Source: Asterionellopsis glacialis
Lineage: Eukaryota > Bacillariophyta > Plagiogrammaphyceae > Rhaphoneidales > Asterionellopsidaceae
Length of the DNA stretch: 35,206 nucleotides
Assembly: GCA_014885115.2 (NCBI GenBank)
Contig: WKLE02003349.1
Span: forward strand, 1 to 35,206
Reading direction: 5' to 3'
The notes beneath the pieces are model-generated. The model was given only the letters and a program-made list of their open reading frames with translations. It ran no database searches and had not been told where the DNA came from. A program made the translations under genes and the position numbers. The first letter of the stretch is position 1. Each line of letters opens with the position of its first letter. Of the stretch, positions 19,001-28,105 are shown in pieces.

Positions 19001-20200
19001 GTTCTTTTCTTGTCTTGCTGTCATGGCATCTGTTATTGTGGAGTTGATACCAAGAAATATATTTTCTCAGATGGCTGCTTCTGTATCTGTTTTTAGAATC
19101 TTTGGTGGTGGTGTCAACCACAGTATTTTATATTTTTAATAAAAAATCCTCCATCACATTGTTCTCTTATTCTTGTTGTTATTGTTCTTAGTGGTCTTGT
19201 AGTTCCTCATTGTGGTGGTCTCCTGCTGCTGCTTCACACCACCATGGGTTACAGAAGTGAAGTTTTGTAACCCAAGATTGGGTACAATGAATAGTCCCTG
19301 TTATCACCACACTTTAAAACTCTGCTCAACAAGTTGAGTACTGGTAGATTGGATGTGAAAAAGCAAAGAAATTACCATGCTATCAGAGAACTTACTGAAG
19401 AAAACTGTAAAAGAGTGGTTCTAGGATTAGGTGGACCAGTCCTGTACTGAACTGTGACATCAGAAATATTGTTTAATCCAATTAATCAAAGCTAGAAATT
19501 TTATGTGTTATTTTTTTGGCTGGGTTGGCATAATGTACCATTTTACAGTACCAATTTCTCTTTACATAGCTACTGTACCCTACTAATCACTAGTACAGTT
19601 CCATGCACAAGAGGCTCCTGCATGGAACCGTACCAGTGGTTGCTAGTTAAAAATGGCTGTGTGTCAAGAAATCGGTACCACAAACAGCACCATTTTGCAA
19701 GATTGATCGGAAGAGATTTGGGTGCAGTTGCCAATTTTTGGCACTTGGGTGAGTATGCAATGCCAAAAATTGCACCAGCCAAGTCAAAATTGGATTCAAT
19801 TCCAATTTTCTTGTATGTATCTTTCAGTATATTTTAACGTAAAATTACCTGTAAATATAGAACTCAGTCTGATACTCCTTTTTTATGATGTAACAAGAGA
19901 AATGCCAGCTGCACTGATTACATCATAAAGAACACTCAATATCACATTCCCAAAAAAAAAAACAGAATTTTCATTCACAACAACATTAGCAAATGGTGTC
20001 CTAATGTCATGAACACATCATATTCTCAGTCACAGTTCAAGTTTTTTACAAGTTGTCTGTGCCGTAATATAAAATATTCTCATATGAATATATACAGGGT
20101 GTATATTCCACTAGCATAAAAGTATTAGAAAATGAATACATATATTACAAATTTTCGAAGTATGCAATATTATATATGCATGAATATGTTCAAAATTTAA
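16085..20200. other. Long gene-free, AT-rich region
   Basis: About 4 kb without a recognisable gene. It holds many TTGTTGTTG-type runs, imperfect direct repeats (for example the TCTAAAATT...GTCCATCC units near 18270-18380), a 117-bp hairpin at 17543-17659, a GGTACC double site at 16465-16477, and a perfect 10-bp inverted repeat (GTTCCATGCA / TGCATGGAAC) at 19598-19628. The 110-codon frame at 19505-19837 has a counter-frame of similar quality on the other strand, so I do not call it. Confidence 0.5.
17543..17659. repeat. 117-bp long inverted repeat (hairpin)
   Basis: The left arm starts AACAGGTTATGTGGTTAGAC. The right arm, read on the other strand, starts AACAGGTTATGAGGTTAGAC. Pairing continues inward with few mismatches through CAACTT/CTAAC and an AAAATAGT/ACTATTTT block. 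This gives a stem of about 45 bp with a short loop. It could be a small foldback transposon (MITE) or the source of a hairpin RNA. I see no convincing target-site duplication. Confidence 0.8.
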
Positions 20201-20835
20201 AACCATGATTTTTTGGGTGGAGTCTATGGACCAAATGTTACAAGTTGGTCCACCTTATCCTGGAATAACTCCAAATTGAGTCTATTGAAGAGATAGCCAA
20301 CACCTGTATGGAGTTGGAAGAGGCTTGGTTGGAAGTACAAAAAGTGGAAAACCATTGTCAAGAATGTGCTTGAAGAAGGACAAAGCATGTGTCTGCTTGC
20401 CCTATCATTCCACAATAAGACCACAAATGGGTCGCTTTGGACAGTAGTGTCTGCCCCCACCTCGGAGAGTCTTATCTATTTGACTCAAACAAGACTGCAT
20501 CAGATGGTACATCAAATAAAATAACTGCTGACAATTAAAAAGACAGCAGGGCTTGAGATGACTGATGGTGGTGGAGGATTCCTGAAGAAAAAAAAAAACA
20601 ATGATGATGAGGATAGCAGCAGTGAAACTACTGATGGAGGCTTAGGTTCTAGGTTCTTCACCTCCTGTGGCATGCCTGGACTTTGGTGAACCACCAAAAA
20701 AGAAAACAATTGTTGTTACTATGGAAAAGAACAAAATAGTGGTTTGGGAGAGAGTGAAAGTGTCAGCAATAGAGGATGGATTATAAAGAAACGTAAACCT
20801 TTGGATCTTTACGATGATGACTCCTTCTAGTTGTA
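20200..20835 (+). pseudogene. Decayed coding remnant, family unknown
   Basis: Read forward, broken frames give coding-like stretches such as WKRLGWKYKKWKTIVKNV, an acidic patch (NNDDEDSSSETTDGG) and a basic-acidic C-terminal-looking end (KKRKPLDLYDDDSF) before a stop near 20830. Stops and frame changes interrupt them. This is my reading of composition, not a match to a known family. It might be part of an old transposon or a dead host gene. The minus strand has an open frame across part of it. Confidence 0.35.
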
Positions 20836-20957
20836 CAGTACTATATTAAAGTATTAGGGTTAGAGTTATATTGAATCTGAAAAAAATATTCATGTTCGGC
20901 TTACAGTCGCCTAAGTAATTTCTAGGCTATTTTTCCCACAGGATTTCGTTCCATACC

Positions 20958-21014
20958 GGGGCTGCGGGAAAATACGGATGTCATGTATTTTTCAAAAATT
21001 CATAGCCATGTAAA
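20958..21014 (+). repeat. Left terminal inverted repeat
   Basis: It starts GGGGCTGCGGGAAAATACGG and is matched in reverse complement by 21636-21690. Confidence 0.85.
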
Positions 21015-21635
21015 TAGTTCAATTTGAACCGCTAGCCGAGGTATTGCACTACAGAGTGATTCCTCATTTTTGGAGTTCTTAAGGGATTTCTAAAAATCCT
21101 TAAAAGCCTTGAAATCCATATAAAAAATTCATAAAAGCCATGAAATCCATTTAGAAATCTAAAAGTTTACTATCCCTAATTATTCCAAAATTCTACGACA
21201 AAATTGGTATATTTTCTACGATGGTGTTTTTCACCTCTGCAGGTTCGTATTTCTAAAAATCCTTGAAAATCTAAAAATCCTTCTTAGAAATCCATATTTA
21301 GGACTTATTTAACACTAATAGAGATTATCACCGTAGCTTATCTACGATGTTGTACGGAGGGATTTCTAGGTTTTTTAAATGGCTTTTAAGGATTTCTAGA
21401 AATCCTTAAAAGCCATGAAATCCATTTAATAAGCCTTAAAAGCCATGAAATCCATTTAGAAATCCAAAAGGTGTACTATCTCTAATGATTCCACAATTCT
21501 ACATAAAATACCGTAGGATTTGATACTAAGCAATTGTGTAATTCTAGGAATTTGGTTGTCGTAGAATATGGTATGTAAATGACCATGCATTATGTCCTAT
21601 TTAAAGTAATCGTAGAAATTGTTGTTGTTGTTTAC

Positions 21636-21690
21636 ATAGTTATGAATTTTTGAAAAATACAACATGATATCCGTATGTTCCCGCAGCCCC
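21636..21690 (-). repeat. Right terminal inverted repeat
   Basis: On the minus strand it starts GGGGCTGCGGGAACATACGG. Compared with the left end it has three extra bases (GTT) after ATCAT and a few substitutions. Confidence 0.85.
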
Positions 21691-21766
21691 ACCAGGTACT
21701 GCCGGACCACTCTGGGTATTCAATAGACAGGTCATCACCATCCAAACCCAAACCAGCCTGAACATT

Positions 21767-22866
21767 ATGAAAGAAAATCAGCTCTCACTATCTCTCTCCT
21801 CTCGACGCGGATTGAAAATGAAGGATATTCTAGGTCAACGAAGTGTCTTTTTTCGAAAATTAATCTCGATCCTTGTGGTAAGCGCTTTCGCCATTACTAC
21901 GCAAGTTCAGAGATCACCAATAGACCCAGATTCATTTTCAGATTCAATGATGGGAGATAAAGAAGTCGGCAACCTGCGTGCAGAAGTACAAGTACTAAGT
22001 GTAGATGCGAATAAAAAAACTGATATGTCTGTACAGGAAAGGAAAGAAGCAGCCCAGGTCCAGATGATACTACTCACAAAATACATAAAGAAATAGACAC
22101 TAGCGACCTACATGGACAAGCACTAGTAGGTACGAATAATGAGGCACACTCTGATACTACAGAAAAGGAAGAAAAAAGACCAGATCCAGAATCAGAATCA
22201 GACGAAGCCACAGATGATGAAACTGAGGAAGACATCGATGAAGATGATGATGATGATGATGATCCCCGCAACTGGTCACTAAGCGATATCACATATTATT
22301 ATTTTGAATGCGAAAGCAAGAAAACGCCCATTATTCCTCAGTCCGCGTGGATTCGAGCGCGTGAGACTTACTTCTCCCAGCCATCCTCTCCTCCGAAGGA
22401 CCACCTTCCTGATGCTACGGTCGATGACTTTTCAGTCCCCGTTGAAGCTAGAAAGGCTCCAGGGAAAGGTAGGGGTATATTTGCCCTACGTGACATCAAG
22501 AAGGGGGAAATGATATGGAATCCAACACAAACTGCAAGATTCGAATCTGGGGAAGCCTTCAAAGATTTCATCTTTTCTCTAGACGAACGCTTCGTCTGTG
22601 ATGCCCTGAACTTTGCCTATGTGCAAAGCGTCGAAAAAGACAAAGACATGATATTGATTGATTTAGATGAGGGATCGCTATGCAATATGGCGGATTATTA
22701 TGAAGATGAAAGTATAGGATGCACTGGTAACATGGCAGATGGTTATGAAGGAGGATGCCTGAACAATTATTTTGCACTTCGTGACATTGATGCAGGAGAA
22801 GAACTTATATGTGATTATGGTTCTTTTCAAAATGGGGAAAATTCTTGGGCACAATTCGGTTTGTAA
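21767..22866 (+). pseudogene. SET-domain protein gene with apparent frameshift
   Basis: Two frames together encode a protein of about 366 residues. The first (21767-~22060) has a hydrophobic segment (KLISILVVSAFAITT) like a signal anchor. The second (~22061-22866) has an acidic linker (poly-Asp near 22235-22262) and then a SET domain: GKGRGIFALRDIKKGEMIW at its start and [20 protein letters not shown] at its end, then WAQFGL and stop. SET domains methylate lysines. The frame changes by -1 near 22060, where the sequence would read on if one base were restored. I see no GT-AG intron that fixes it. The usual NHS/NH pocket motif is replaced by DEGSLCNMAD, lacking the His. It may be a recent pseudogene, or the shift may be a sequencing error. 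Confidence 0.7.
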
Positions 22867-22948
22867 GGGTTTATTTACATATCAGTGTCTATGTATACCC
22901 TCTTTACTTTCGGATGGTTTCCTGTTTTGTGTCATCTTCACCATCGTC

Positions 22949-23455
22949 ATTACTTATCGGGAGGTTGATTTACTGATTGATCCCGTCAAGGCTTCTAACA
23001 GTCAGAAGCAACGTGTGTGCACTGTGGTCACTCATGAACTTGCACATCAGTGGTTCGGGAACCTAGTTACTATGCAATGGTGGGACGATTTGTGGTTGAA
23101 TGAGGGATTTGCATCATGGGCAGAGAACTGGGCAGCTGATAATATTTATCCGGAAGTAAGTTTCATGGTATGCATTTGTATTGTGGATATGTTTTTTCAA
23201 TATTAATCTAATGGCTATGAAACTGGCCCTTTTCGATGAACTCAGTGGACAATGTGGGATCAGTTCACAACTGGACATCTTTCCTATGCGATGAAACTTG
23301 ATTCTCTCAAATCTTCGCATCCAATTCAAGTACCAATTCATCGGGCAGAAGAAGTAGAAGAGGTTTTTGATGGAATTTCCTATTGCAAGGGAGGTAGCGT
23401 CGTAAGAATGATCTTCGAAACATTCGCTGAATACAATCAAAATTCATTGGGATAA
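22949..23455 (+). pseudogene. M1 aminopeptidase catalytic-core fragment, two exons
   Basis: Exon 1 (22949-23155) encodes [11 protein letters not shown] followed by the zinc site [19 protein letters not shown] and, 18 residues on, NEGFASW. This is the complete HExxH-18-E motif of gluzincin M1 peptidases (aminopeptidase N / puromycin-sensitive type). A 90-bp intron (23156-23245, GTAAGT...CTCAG, phase 0) joins it to exon 2 (23246-23455): WTMWDQF ... HPIQVP ... EVEEVFDGISYCKGGSVVRM, also typical. The N-terminal domain with GAMEN and the C-terminal domains are absent. The frame ends soon after FETFAEYNQ. About 137 residues remain of a family that usually has ~850. This is a fragment, not a working enzyme. 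Confidence 0.85.
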
Positions 23456-23494
23456 GAAATGACTAACTATAATATTGAGATTAAGTACAAGGTT

Positions 23495-24473
23495 TATGCT
23501 AATACAAATCGTCGACAATCGTTCGACTATATACTCCAAGTCCATTGGCTTCATCAACGACGACATTGGCACCGAAGGATGCCGATATGTCTAATATTTC
23601 TTTCGACAGTGCTACGTCCCCATCACGTCTAATATTTCTTTCAACGGTGCTACGTATCCATCCATACTATACACGCACTCCACAGCTACCAAGAAATGCT
23701 CTTACACATATTTTCATCACTACTTGTGTTTGCACCACCCCTATACTTCCTCCCCCGCATTTGTTCCGCTTCTAGCCTGCTCTCTCTCCTTCAATAAAGT
23801 AAGAATTCGTTTCAAATCTTCCATGTCGTTGTGGCGAAAGTACACGGAATGATCCATTTGTATCCGGCTCATCTTCATCCCCATGATGAGACTATTATGT
23901 GCCAACTCATCTAGAATAATATGGTCATGAGGGAGTGGGATCGAACTTAATATCGATAGATTGGCATCGTAACCAGAGTTGCATACCAGGGTGGCGGGTC
24001 GGTTATGGACCTTGGCAAGGAACGTTTCTAGTTGTAGTGCCAACGATGAATTCCCCCTCAGTAGACGTGACCCCATACTTCCAAGGAATGGAGGTGGGTG
24101 ATCAAGTGTGTATTGTTTATACTTTGATTCGACTAGATTGTGCTGTGAGGTGGAATGTTCTCGGCCTAGGTAGTCGTTAATGAAATTCACAGTTCTACCC
24201 CTGCCCAGGAGACAAGGATACTCGACGACGAAGACCGACCCACTTCGATCTTACTGCAGAAATCTAGCAACGGTTTGAAGTACCCTACAACCAAAAGCAT
24301 CAAAACTTTTGAATCGATATAATGCCGATACAAATCAAATCCATCTCCAAGACCTCTCTTGACGACGCATGAGCTCAATGATGTGCGAGAGGCATTTTCC
24401 AAGATAGTTCATGACAGCCCCGATTCTGTCTATCCCATAATCTTTGACATGAATGTTCTTGTGTTGCTCCATG
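23495..24473 (-). pseudogene. Alpha-oxoamine synthase (BioF/AONS-like) relic
   Basis: Minus-strand pieces in different frames align in order with PLP-dependent alpha-oxoamine synthases (8-amino-7-oxononanoate, aminolevulinate and sphingoid-base synthases; closest in feel to BioF). They are: a possible N-terminus (24473-24210, GYFKPLLDFCSKIEVGRSSS), NFINDYLG at 24190, GSRLLRGNSSLALQLETFLA with CNSGYDANLSIL and LDELAHNS down to 23741, then VYSMDGYVAPLKEILD and finally GANVVVDEANGLGVYSR near 23540. The frame breaks at 24192 (one base lost), in the 23741-23690 stretch, and at a 38-bp tandem duplication (23589-23664). The C-terminal half with the PLP lysine is missing. It stops about 40 bp from the end of the aminopeptidase fragment, in convergent orientation. 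Confidence 0.82.
23589..23664 (-). repeat. 38-bp tandem duplication inside the AONS relic
   Basis: Two adjacent 38-bp units (23589-23626 and 23627-23664) share GTCTAATATTTCTTTC and GTGCTACGT on the plus strand, with a few differences. On the minus strand both encode versions of D-G-x-V-A-x-x-K-E-I-L-D. Since 38 is not a multiple of three, the duplication itself shifts the frame. Confidence 0.9.
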
Positions 24474-25235
24474 CATAAATAACGATACAGTATCATACCA
24501 TACAGGTCTGTCCGGTCTAAAGAACTGATTCATGCATGTATGCATGCATATCGATAGTACATTACAGTCCATCTTTAGTACATAAATTAGACATTCAGAG
24601 AAATAATCGGCCAGAGTACATGCGTTCATTACCTACAGAGCATTAGGATCATCGTAGTTATGATGAGAAGGAACAACCACAGAGAAATAAAGAAGCTCCG
24701 AGTATTCGTCACATCTTGATCATTCTGCGGCTGGTATCTTTCGTATGATCGGATTGATGGTTCCATACTTAACCACGTCAGTTCCGTCAGTAAGTTCAAT
24801 ATCTTCTTCTTCCTCCAATATTGCGTATCTGTTTGCTGAATGTTTAATACCGCTAACCTTAACATTTGTCTTGTTATTAACTTTCTTCAACACAAACACG
24901 TTGACTGCTGCTGTTGAAAAAGTTGAAAAAATAGGTCCTCTCTCTCTCTAGTAGCTCTCTAGTAGAGATCCTACGGTACTCTTGAAGCCGGTAGAATAGG
25001 AACTTGGGGAGATCGATTTCAGAGTACGACAGAGTCGTCTAAATCTAAATCATATCAGAAAGTCAAAAGAGAAGCCGATTGTATGATAGTTATCTAGAGA
25101 TTCTTCTTTTATTAATACATGGAAACAGTCAGAACAAAGACATCTTACGTGTGTGAATCCAAAGAACATCGATAAAGCTACTGTACTCGTACATATAATA
25201 CATTATATAATATAGTTAATCAAAAAAAATCTACC
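24474..25235. other. Intergenic; possible small minus-strand relic
   Basis: On the minus strand, from about 24930 down, one frame encodes a coding-like acidic stretch (SANRYAILEEEEDIELTDGT, then VVKYGTINPI) and stops near 24725. A neighbouring frame continues with a hydrophobic C-terminal tail (FFISLWLFLLIITTMILMLC) ending at 24629. Together they could be a frameshifted small tail-anchored protein, but no family is recognised. CT-repeats lie at 24940-24962. AT-rich sequence (TTATATAATATAG near 25203) lies just upstream of the reductase gene. Confidence 0.3.
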
Positions 25236-26384
25236 ATGACATCATCACCAACGATGCCCAATGGTGGAACCCCTCGGGCAATTCTTGGCACGATGACGAT
25301 TGGAGGGACACTCCATGGTGGTGGAATTAGCGATGCAGATGCAACTGAAATGATTATTGATTTTTGTACATCTTCCAAGTGGTCAAATATTGTACGAGAT
25401 GATCCCATGTTGGATACTGCATTACAATATCAAGATGGACAAACAGAAGTCGTTTTAGGAAACATTCTTACAAACAACAAGAAGAATCATGATGGAGATA
25501 ATAATAATGATTTCCCTCCCGGTCAGCTTTCTGTTGCTACGAAGGCCAATCCGTTTACACCTAATACGAATTTATCTCCCAAAGGTGTACGAGAACAATT
25601 GGAATCATCACTAAAATCACTTCAAACTACCAGTGTTGATATTTTTTACTTACATGCACCTGATGCAAGTAATGATATTGAACCAACATTAGAAGAAGTC
25701 CAAAAGATGTATATGGAAAAGAAATTTCAGAAATTTGCACTTTCCAATTTTACAGCATGGGAAACTGTATATATTCATCAGTATATGAAATCTCGTTTAG
25801 GATATGTTTTACCCACCATATATCAGGGCATGTATAATGCCATAACAAGGCAAGTTGAAACGGAACTAATACCTGCCTTGCGGAAACTTAATATGAAAAT
25901 ATATGTTTACAACCCATTAGCAGGTGGGATGCTCAGTGGTAAATATCACAAAACTGCCCATGGTTTTGAAAGTGACAAAGCCCATGGTGATACAGATGTT
26001 GTTGTTGGTCGTCGTTTTCTTGGTACGAATATTTGGGCGAAACGTTATCGTGAAAGATACCAAAACGGGGAACAATTTGATGCAATCGAAGTTATTCGAA
26101 AGGCGATAGAGGATGACAACAAAATCAGCGGGAACAATATTTCCATGGCAGATGCGTCACTGAGATGGTTAGTTCATCATTCAAACTTAGAACCTGATGA
26201 TGGTATTATTATTGGTGCCAATAGTTTGTCACACTATCATGACAATATGAAATCTTTGATAGGTCCACCACTTTCAGATAATATTATCAAAGCTTTTGAT
26301 AAAGCAAACAAACTTTGTGAACCTATCTGTCCAAACTATTCTAGAGGGTATTCTGGTTCCAACTTGGTGACGAAAAAAAAGTAG
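25236..26384 (+). CDS. Aldo/keto reductase, AKR7-like
   Basis: A 382-aa NADPH-dependent aldo/keto reductase. The catalytic tetrad can be placed: Asp60 and Tyr65 (DTALQYQDG), Lys103 (ATKANPF) and His140 (FYLHAPD). The order ILGTMTIGG - DTALxY - LESSLKSLQTTSVDIFYLHAPD - SNFTAWE - YNPLAGGMLSGKY - GANSL fits the aflatoxin-aldehyde reductase (AKR7) branch, which reduces dicarbonyls and aldehydes. YNPLAGGMLSGKY near 228-240 is the typical strand 7 region. An Asn/Asp-rich insert lies at residues 80-95. No targeting sequence is evident, so it is probably cytosolic. It has no intron and is convergent with the SLC35F gene, 296 bp away. Confidence 0.92.
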   Translation: MTSSPTMPNGGTPRAILGTMTIGGTLHGGGISDADATEMIIDFCTSSKWSNIVRDDPMLDTALQYQDGQTEVVLGNILTNNKKNHDGDNNNDFPPGQLSVATKANPFTPNTNLSPKGVREQLESSLKSLQTTSVDIFYLHAPDASNDIEPTLEEVQKMYMEKKFQKFALSNFTAWETVYIHQYMKSRLGYVLPTIYQGMYNAITRQVETELIPALRKLNMKIYVYNPLAGGMLSGKYHKTAHGFESDKAHGDTDVVVGRRFLGTNIWAKRYRERYQNGEQFDAIEVIRKAIEDDNKISGNNISMADASLRWLVHHSNLEPDDGIIIGANSLSHYHDNMKSLIGPPLSDNIIKAFDKANKLCEPICPNYSRGYSGSNLVTKKK

Positions 26385-26680
26385 ACGCGGTTATGAAGCT
26401 AACTTGGTGTATCGTCCGCTGAAATCTGATCCAACCCAGCTCATGAAGATTCGTAGTAGCTTGATGTGCTGAAAAACCCTACATATTGGCAACCCCAGCC
26501 GATAGAAATTAAGTGGCGTATGGTTCTTACTTGTTTGGAGCAAATGAAGTCTTTCGTTTTAACATACTATATTTGAAAAATGACTCTTAAATTTAAAAAT
26601 CTATGAATTCCTCAGCGTTTTTAAGTCGCTAATGCTGAGGTTGATGTTTGTGACAACATTATTTGATTATATCTATATGG

Positions 26681-28105
26681 CTAGGTCGCAGCTTGACAAA
26701 TGACCAACTCTAATCCTTCCTTTCCACTTGCATCATTCCGACTCTTAGCAGTTTCGGATGCGTTTGCTTCTTCGTCATCGTCACTGTCACCATTGATGCT
26801 ACTGTCTCCATCCTCTAATGCACCATTGTTATCGTCATGAATAGGGCTTGGACCAGTCTCATAAATAACAACACCACCTACAATCAGCAGTAATGCTGCA
26901 AAGAACAATGGCGGTGGTATGATTCGTTCTGCTACAACACTAAACACTACAGTCCACAGATCACAGGTCAATAATGACAAATTGTAAAGAGCTGCTTCTG
27001 AATACAATAAAAAGTAGGCTCCTCCTACATACACCGCTCCTAAGCAAATAACGTAGGCTAAAACCAATAAAACGTTATCTTCTGTACTGCAGGTTGTACC
27101 CTCGTCATTCATCAATCCGAATAATTCAGCGACATCATCACGTTCAAGTGCTGCGATCTGAATAATAGAAAGTAGCGTTCCGAACAATCCCAACATACCC
27201 AAATATTCAGTTGGCATTCCAGAATTTTGTATAGCATATTCTTGTACAACATTGTTACAACCTCGTAGTACACCTCCCAACAAGGCCAAAAAGTCTCCTG
27301 CACCTCTGTGGGGGTATTCATCTTGTTCTTTACCTTCCTTGGCACTTTCATAATCTGTAAATACATTCATAACAATACCAACCATACATATTGTAGCTCC
27401 TATCATATGTGCTGAAACGTACGAACGCTTCAAAAATAATCTTGACAGTATCATAGCTGTAGGTATAGCTAATGCATCAAGTAGATTTACAGATGTTAAG
27501 GTTGTATATTGAAATGCCAATACAGTAACATAATTTGCCTCAACGTCTAAAAGTGCAATCAATCCATAGGCCCACATTGGTGAATTGAGTGGAACAACCC
27601 CAAAGAATGAGTATGTCTGTACATCATTATCACTGTTTGTTGTTGTTGTTTTTGATGCTCGTGCCATTGATAGTTGACCAATCCCCGTCAACGTGTTACT
27701 ATTATCCTCCCTATCGTCATGATTGAAATCGTCACCATCACTGTCGTTTCCATGGTCTTCATGAAGATTGATGTCATCACTATTATTAGAATGTGTAGAA
27801 GCAGATGTATCATCATCTTCTCTCAGAATGACAGCATCTGTCATTCCTATTTTATGGAGTCTTCTTTGTTGGCAATAAAAAGGAATTATACAAAAACTAA
27901 GTAAAAAATAAACAAATGCTGTTGATAATGTGGGGACTGATAAATTACAATTGAAATGTAATGTTGCTTGTGCAGCGCCCGCACTTGACAACAGAAATGA
28001 TATAATTTGTCCTAAAATTAGGATCCCATATTCCCGATTATTGTTACATTCGCCACGATTCACATATGAATAATACCCCAAAATGGGTAAAAGAGCACAT
28101 AGCAT
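26681..28105 (-). CDS. SLC35F1/F2-like transporter (copy 2)
   Basis: A 474-aa paralogue of the protein at 13181-14941. The membrane parts match closely: LILGQIISFLLSSAGAAQAT against LLLGQIIAFLMSSAGAAQGT, the LLDVEANYVTVLAFQYTT block, and the C-terminal NLSLLTCDLWTVVFSVVAER. The polar linkers differ completely. It lacks the ~100-residue polar N-terminus of copy 1 and starts almost directly in a membrane segment (MLCALLPILGYYSY). One conserved site reads LRGCNNVV here and LWGCNNVV in copy 1. The C-terminal tail is acidic (Asp/Glu/Ser-rich). The substrate is unknown. The two copies lie about 12 kb apart on opposite strands, so an old inverted duplication or transposed copy is likely. Confidence 0.9.
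   Translation of the reverse strand: MLCALLPILGYYSYVNRGECNNNREYGILILGQIISFLLSSAGAAQATLHFNCNLSVPTLSTAFVYFLLSFCIIPFYCQQRRLHKIGMTDAVILREDDDTSASTHSNNSDDINLHEDHGNDSDGDDFNHDDREDNSNTLTGIGQLSMARASKTTTTNSDNDVQTYSFFGVVPLNSPMWAYGLIALLDVEANYVTVLAFQYTTLTSVNLLDALAIPTAMILSRLFLKRSYVSAHMIGATICMVGIVMNVFTDYESAKEGKEQDEYPHRGAGDFLALLGGVLRGCNNVVQEYAIQNSGMPTEYLGMLGLFGTLLSIIQIAALERDDVAELFGLMNDEGTTCSTEDNVLLVLAYVICLGAVYVGGAYFLLYSEAALYNLSLLTCDLWTVVFSVVAERIIPPPLFFAALLLIVGGVVIYETGPSPIHDDNNGALEDGDSSINGDSDDDEEANASETAKSRNDASGKEGLELVICQAAT

Larger units (their letters stand above)
20958..21690. mobile_element. Non-autonomous TIR DNA transposon (MITE-like), 733 bp
   Basis: The two ends are inverted repeats of ~55-60 bp beginning GGGGCTGCGGGA. 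The left end (20958-21014) and the reverse of the right end (21690-21636) agree except for a few substitutions and one 3-nt gap, and both run through ATACGGAT and TATTTTTCAAAAATTCATA. The trinucleotide ACC flanks both sides (20955-20957 and 21691-21693), consistent with a 3-bp target duplication. The interior has no protein frame. It is filled with repeats of AAAGCCATGAAATCCAT and GGATTTCTAGAAATCC, including a direct repeat of about 60 bp (near 21133-21195 and 21430-21502). Movement would need a transposase from elsewhere. It ends 76 bp before the SET gene's ATG. Confidence 0.85.

Noticed and set aside
19505..19837. 110-codon forward frame
   Set aside because: Counter-frame on the other strand is equally open, no domain, sits in repeat-rich DNA.
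21878..22057. Intron in the SET gene starting at GTAAGC (21878)
   Set aside because: The acceptors tested downstream give lengths that do not correct the frame; a one-base loss near 22060 explains it better.
22368..22777. Minus-strand frames opposite the SET gene
   Set aside because: Shadows of the SET coding sequence without domains of their own.
22862..22960. Splicing of the SET gene into the aminopeptidase fragment
   Set aside because: A GTAAGG exists at the SET stop, but no suitable acceptor is seen and the SET protein ends naturally with WAQFGL.
24207..24260. Intron boundary (GGGCAG) in the oxoamine synthase relic
   Set aside because: A single lost base (GAACTGTG for GAACTGGTG) restores the family motif without an intron.
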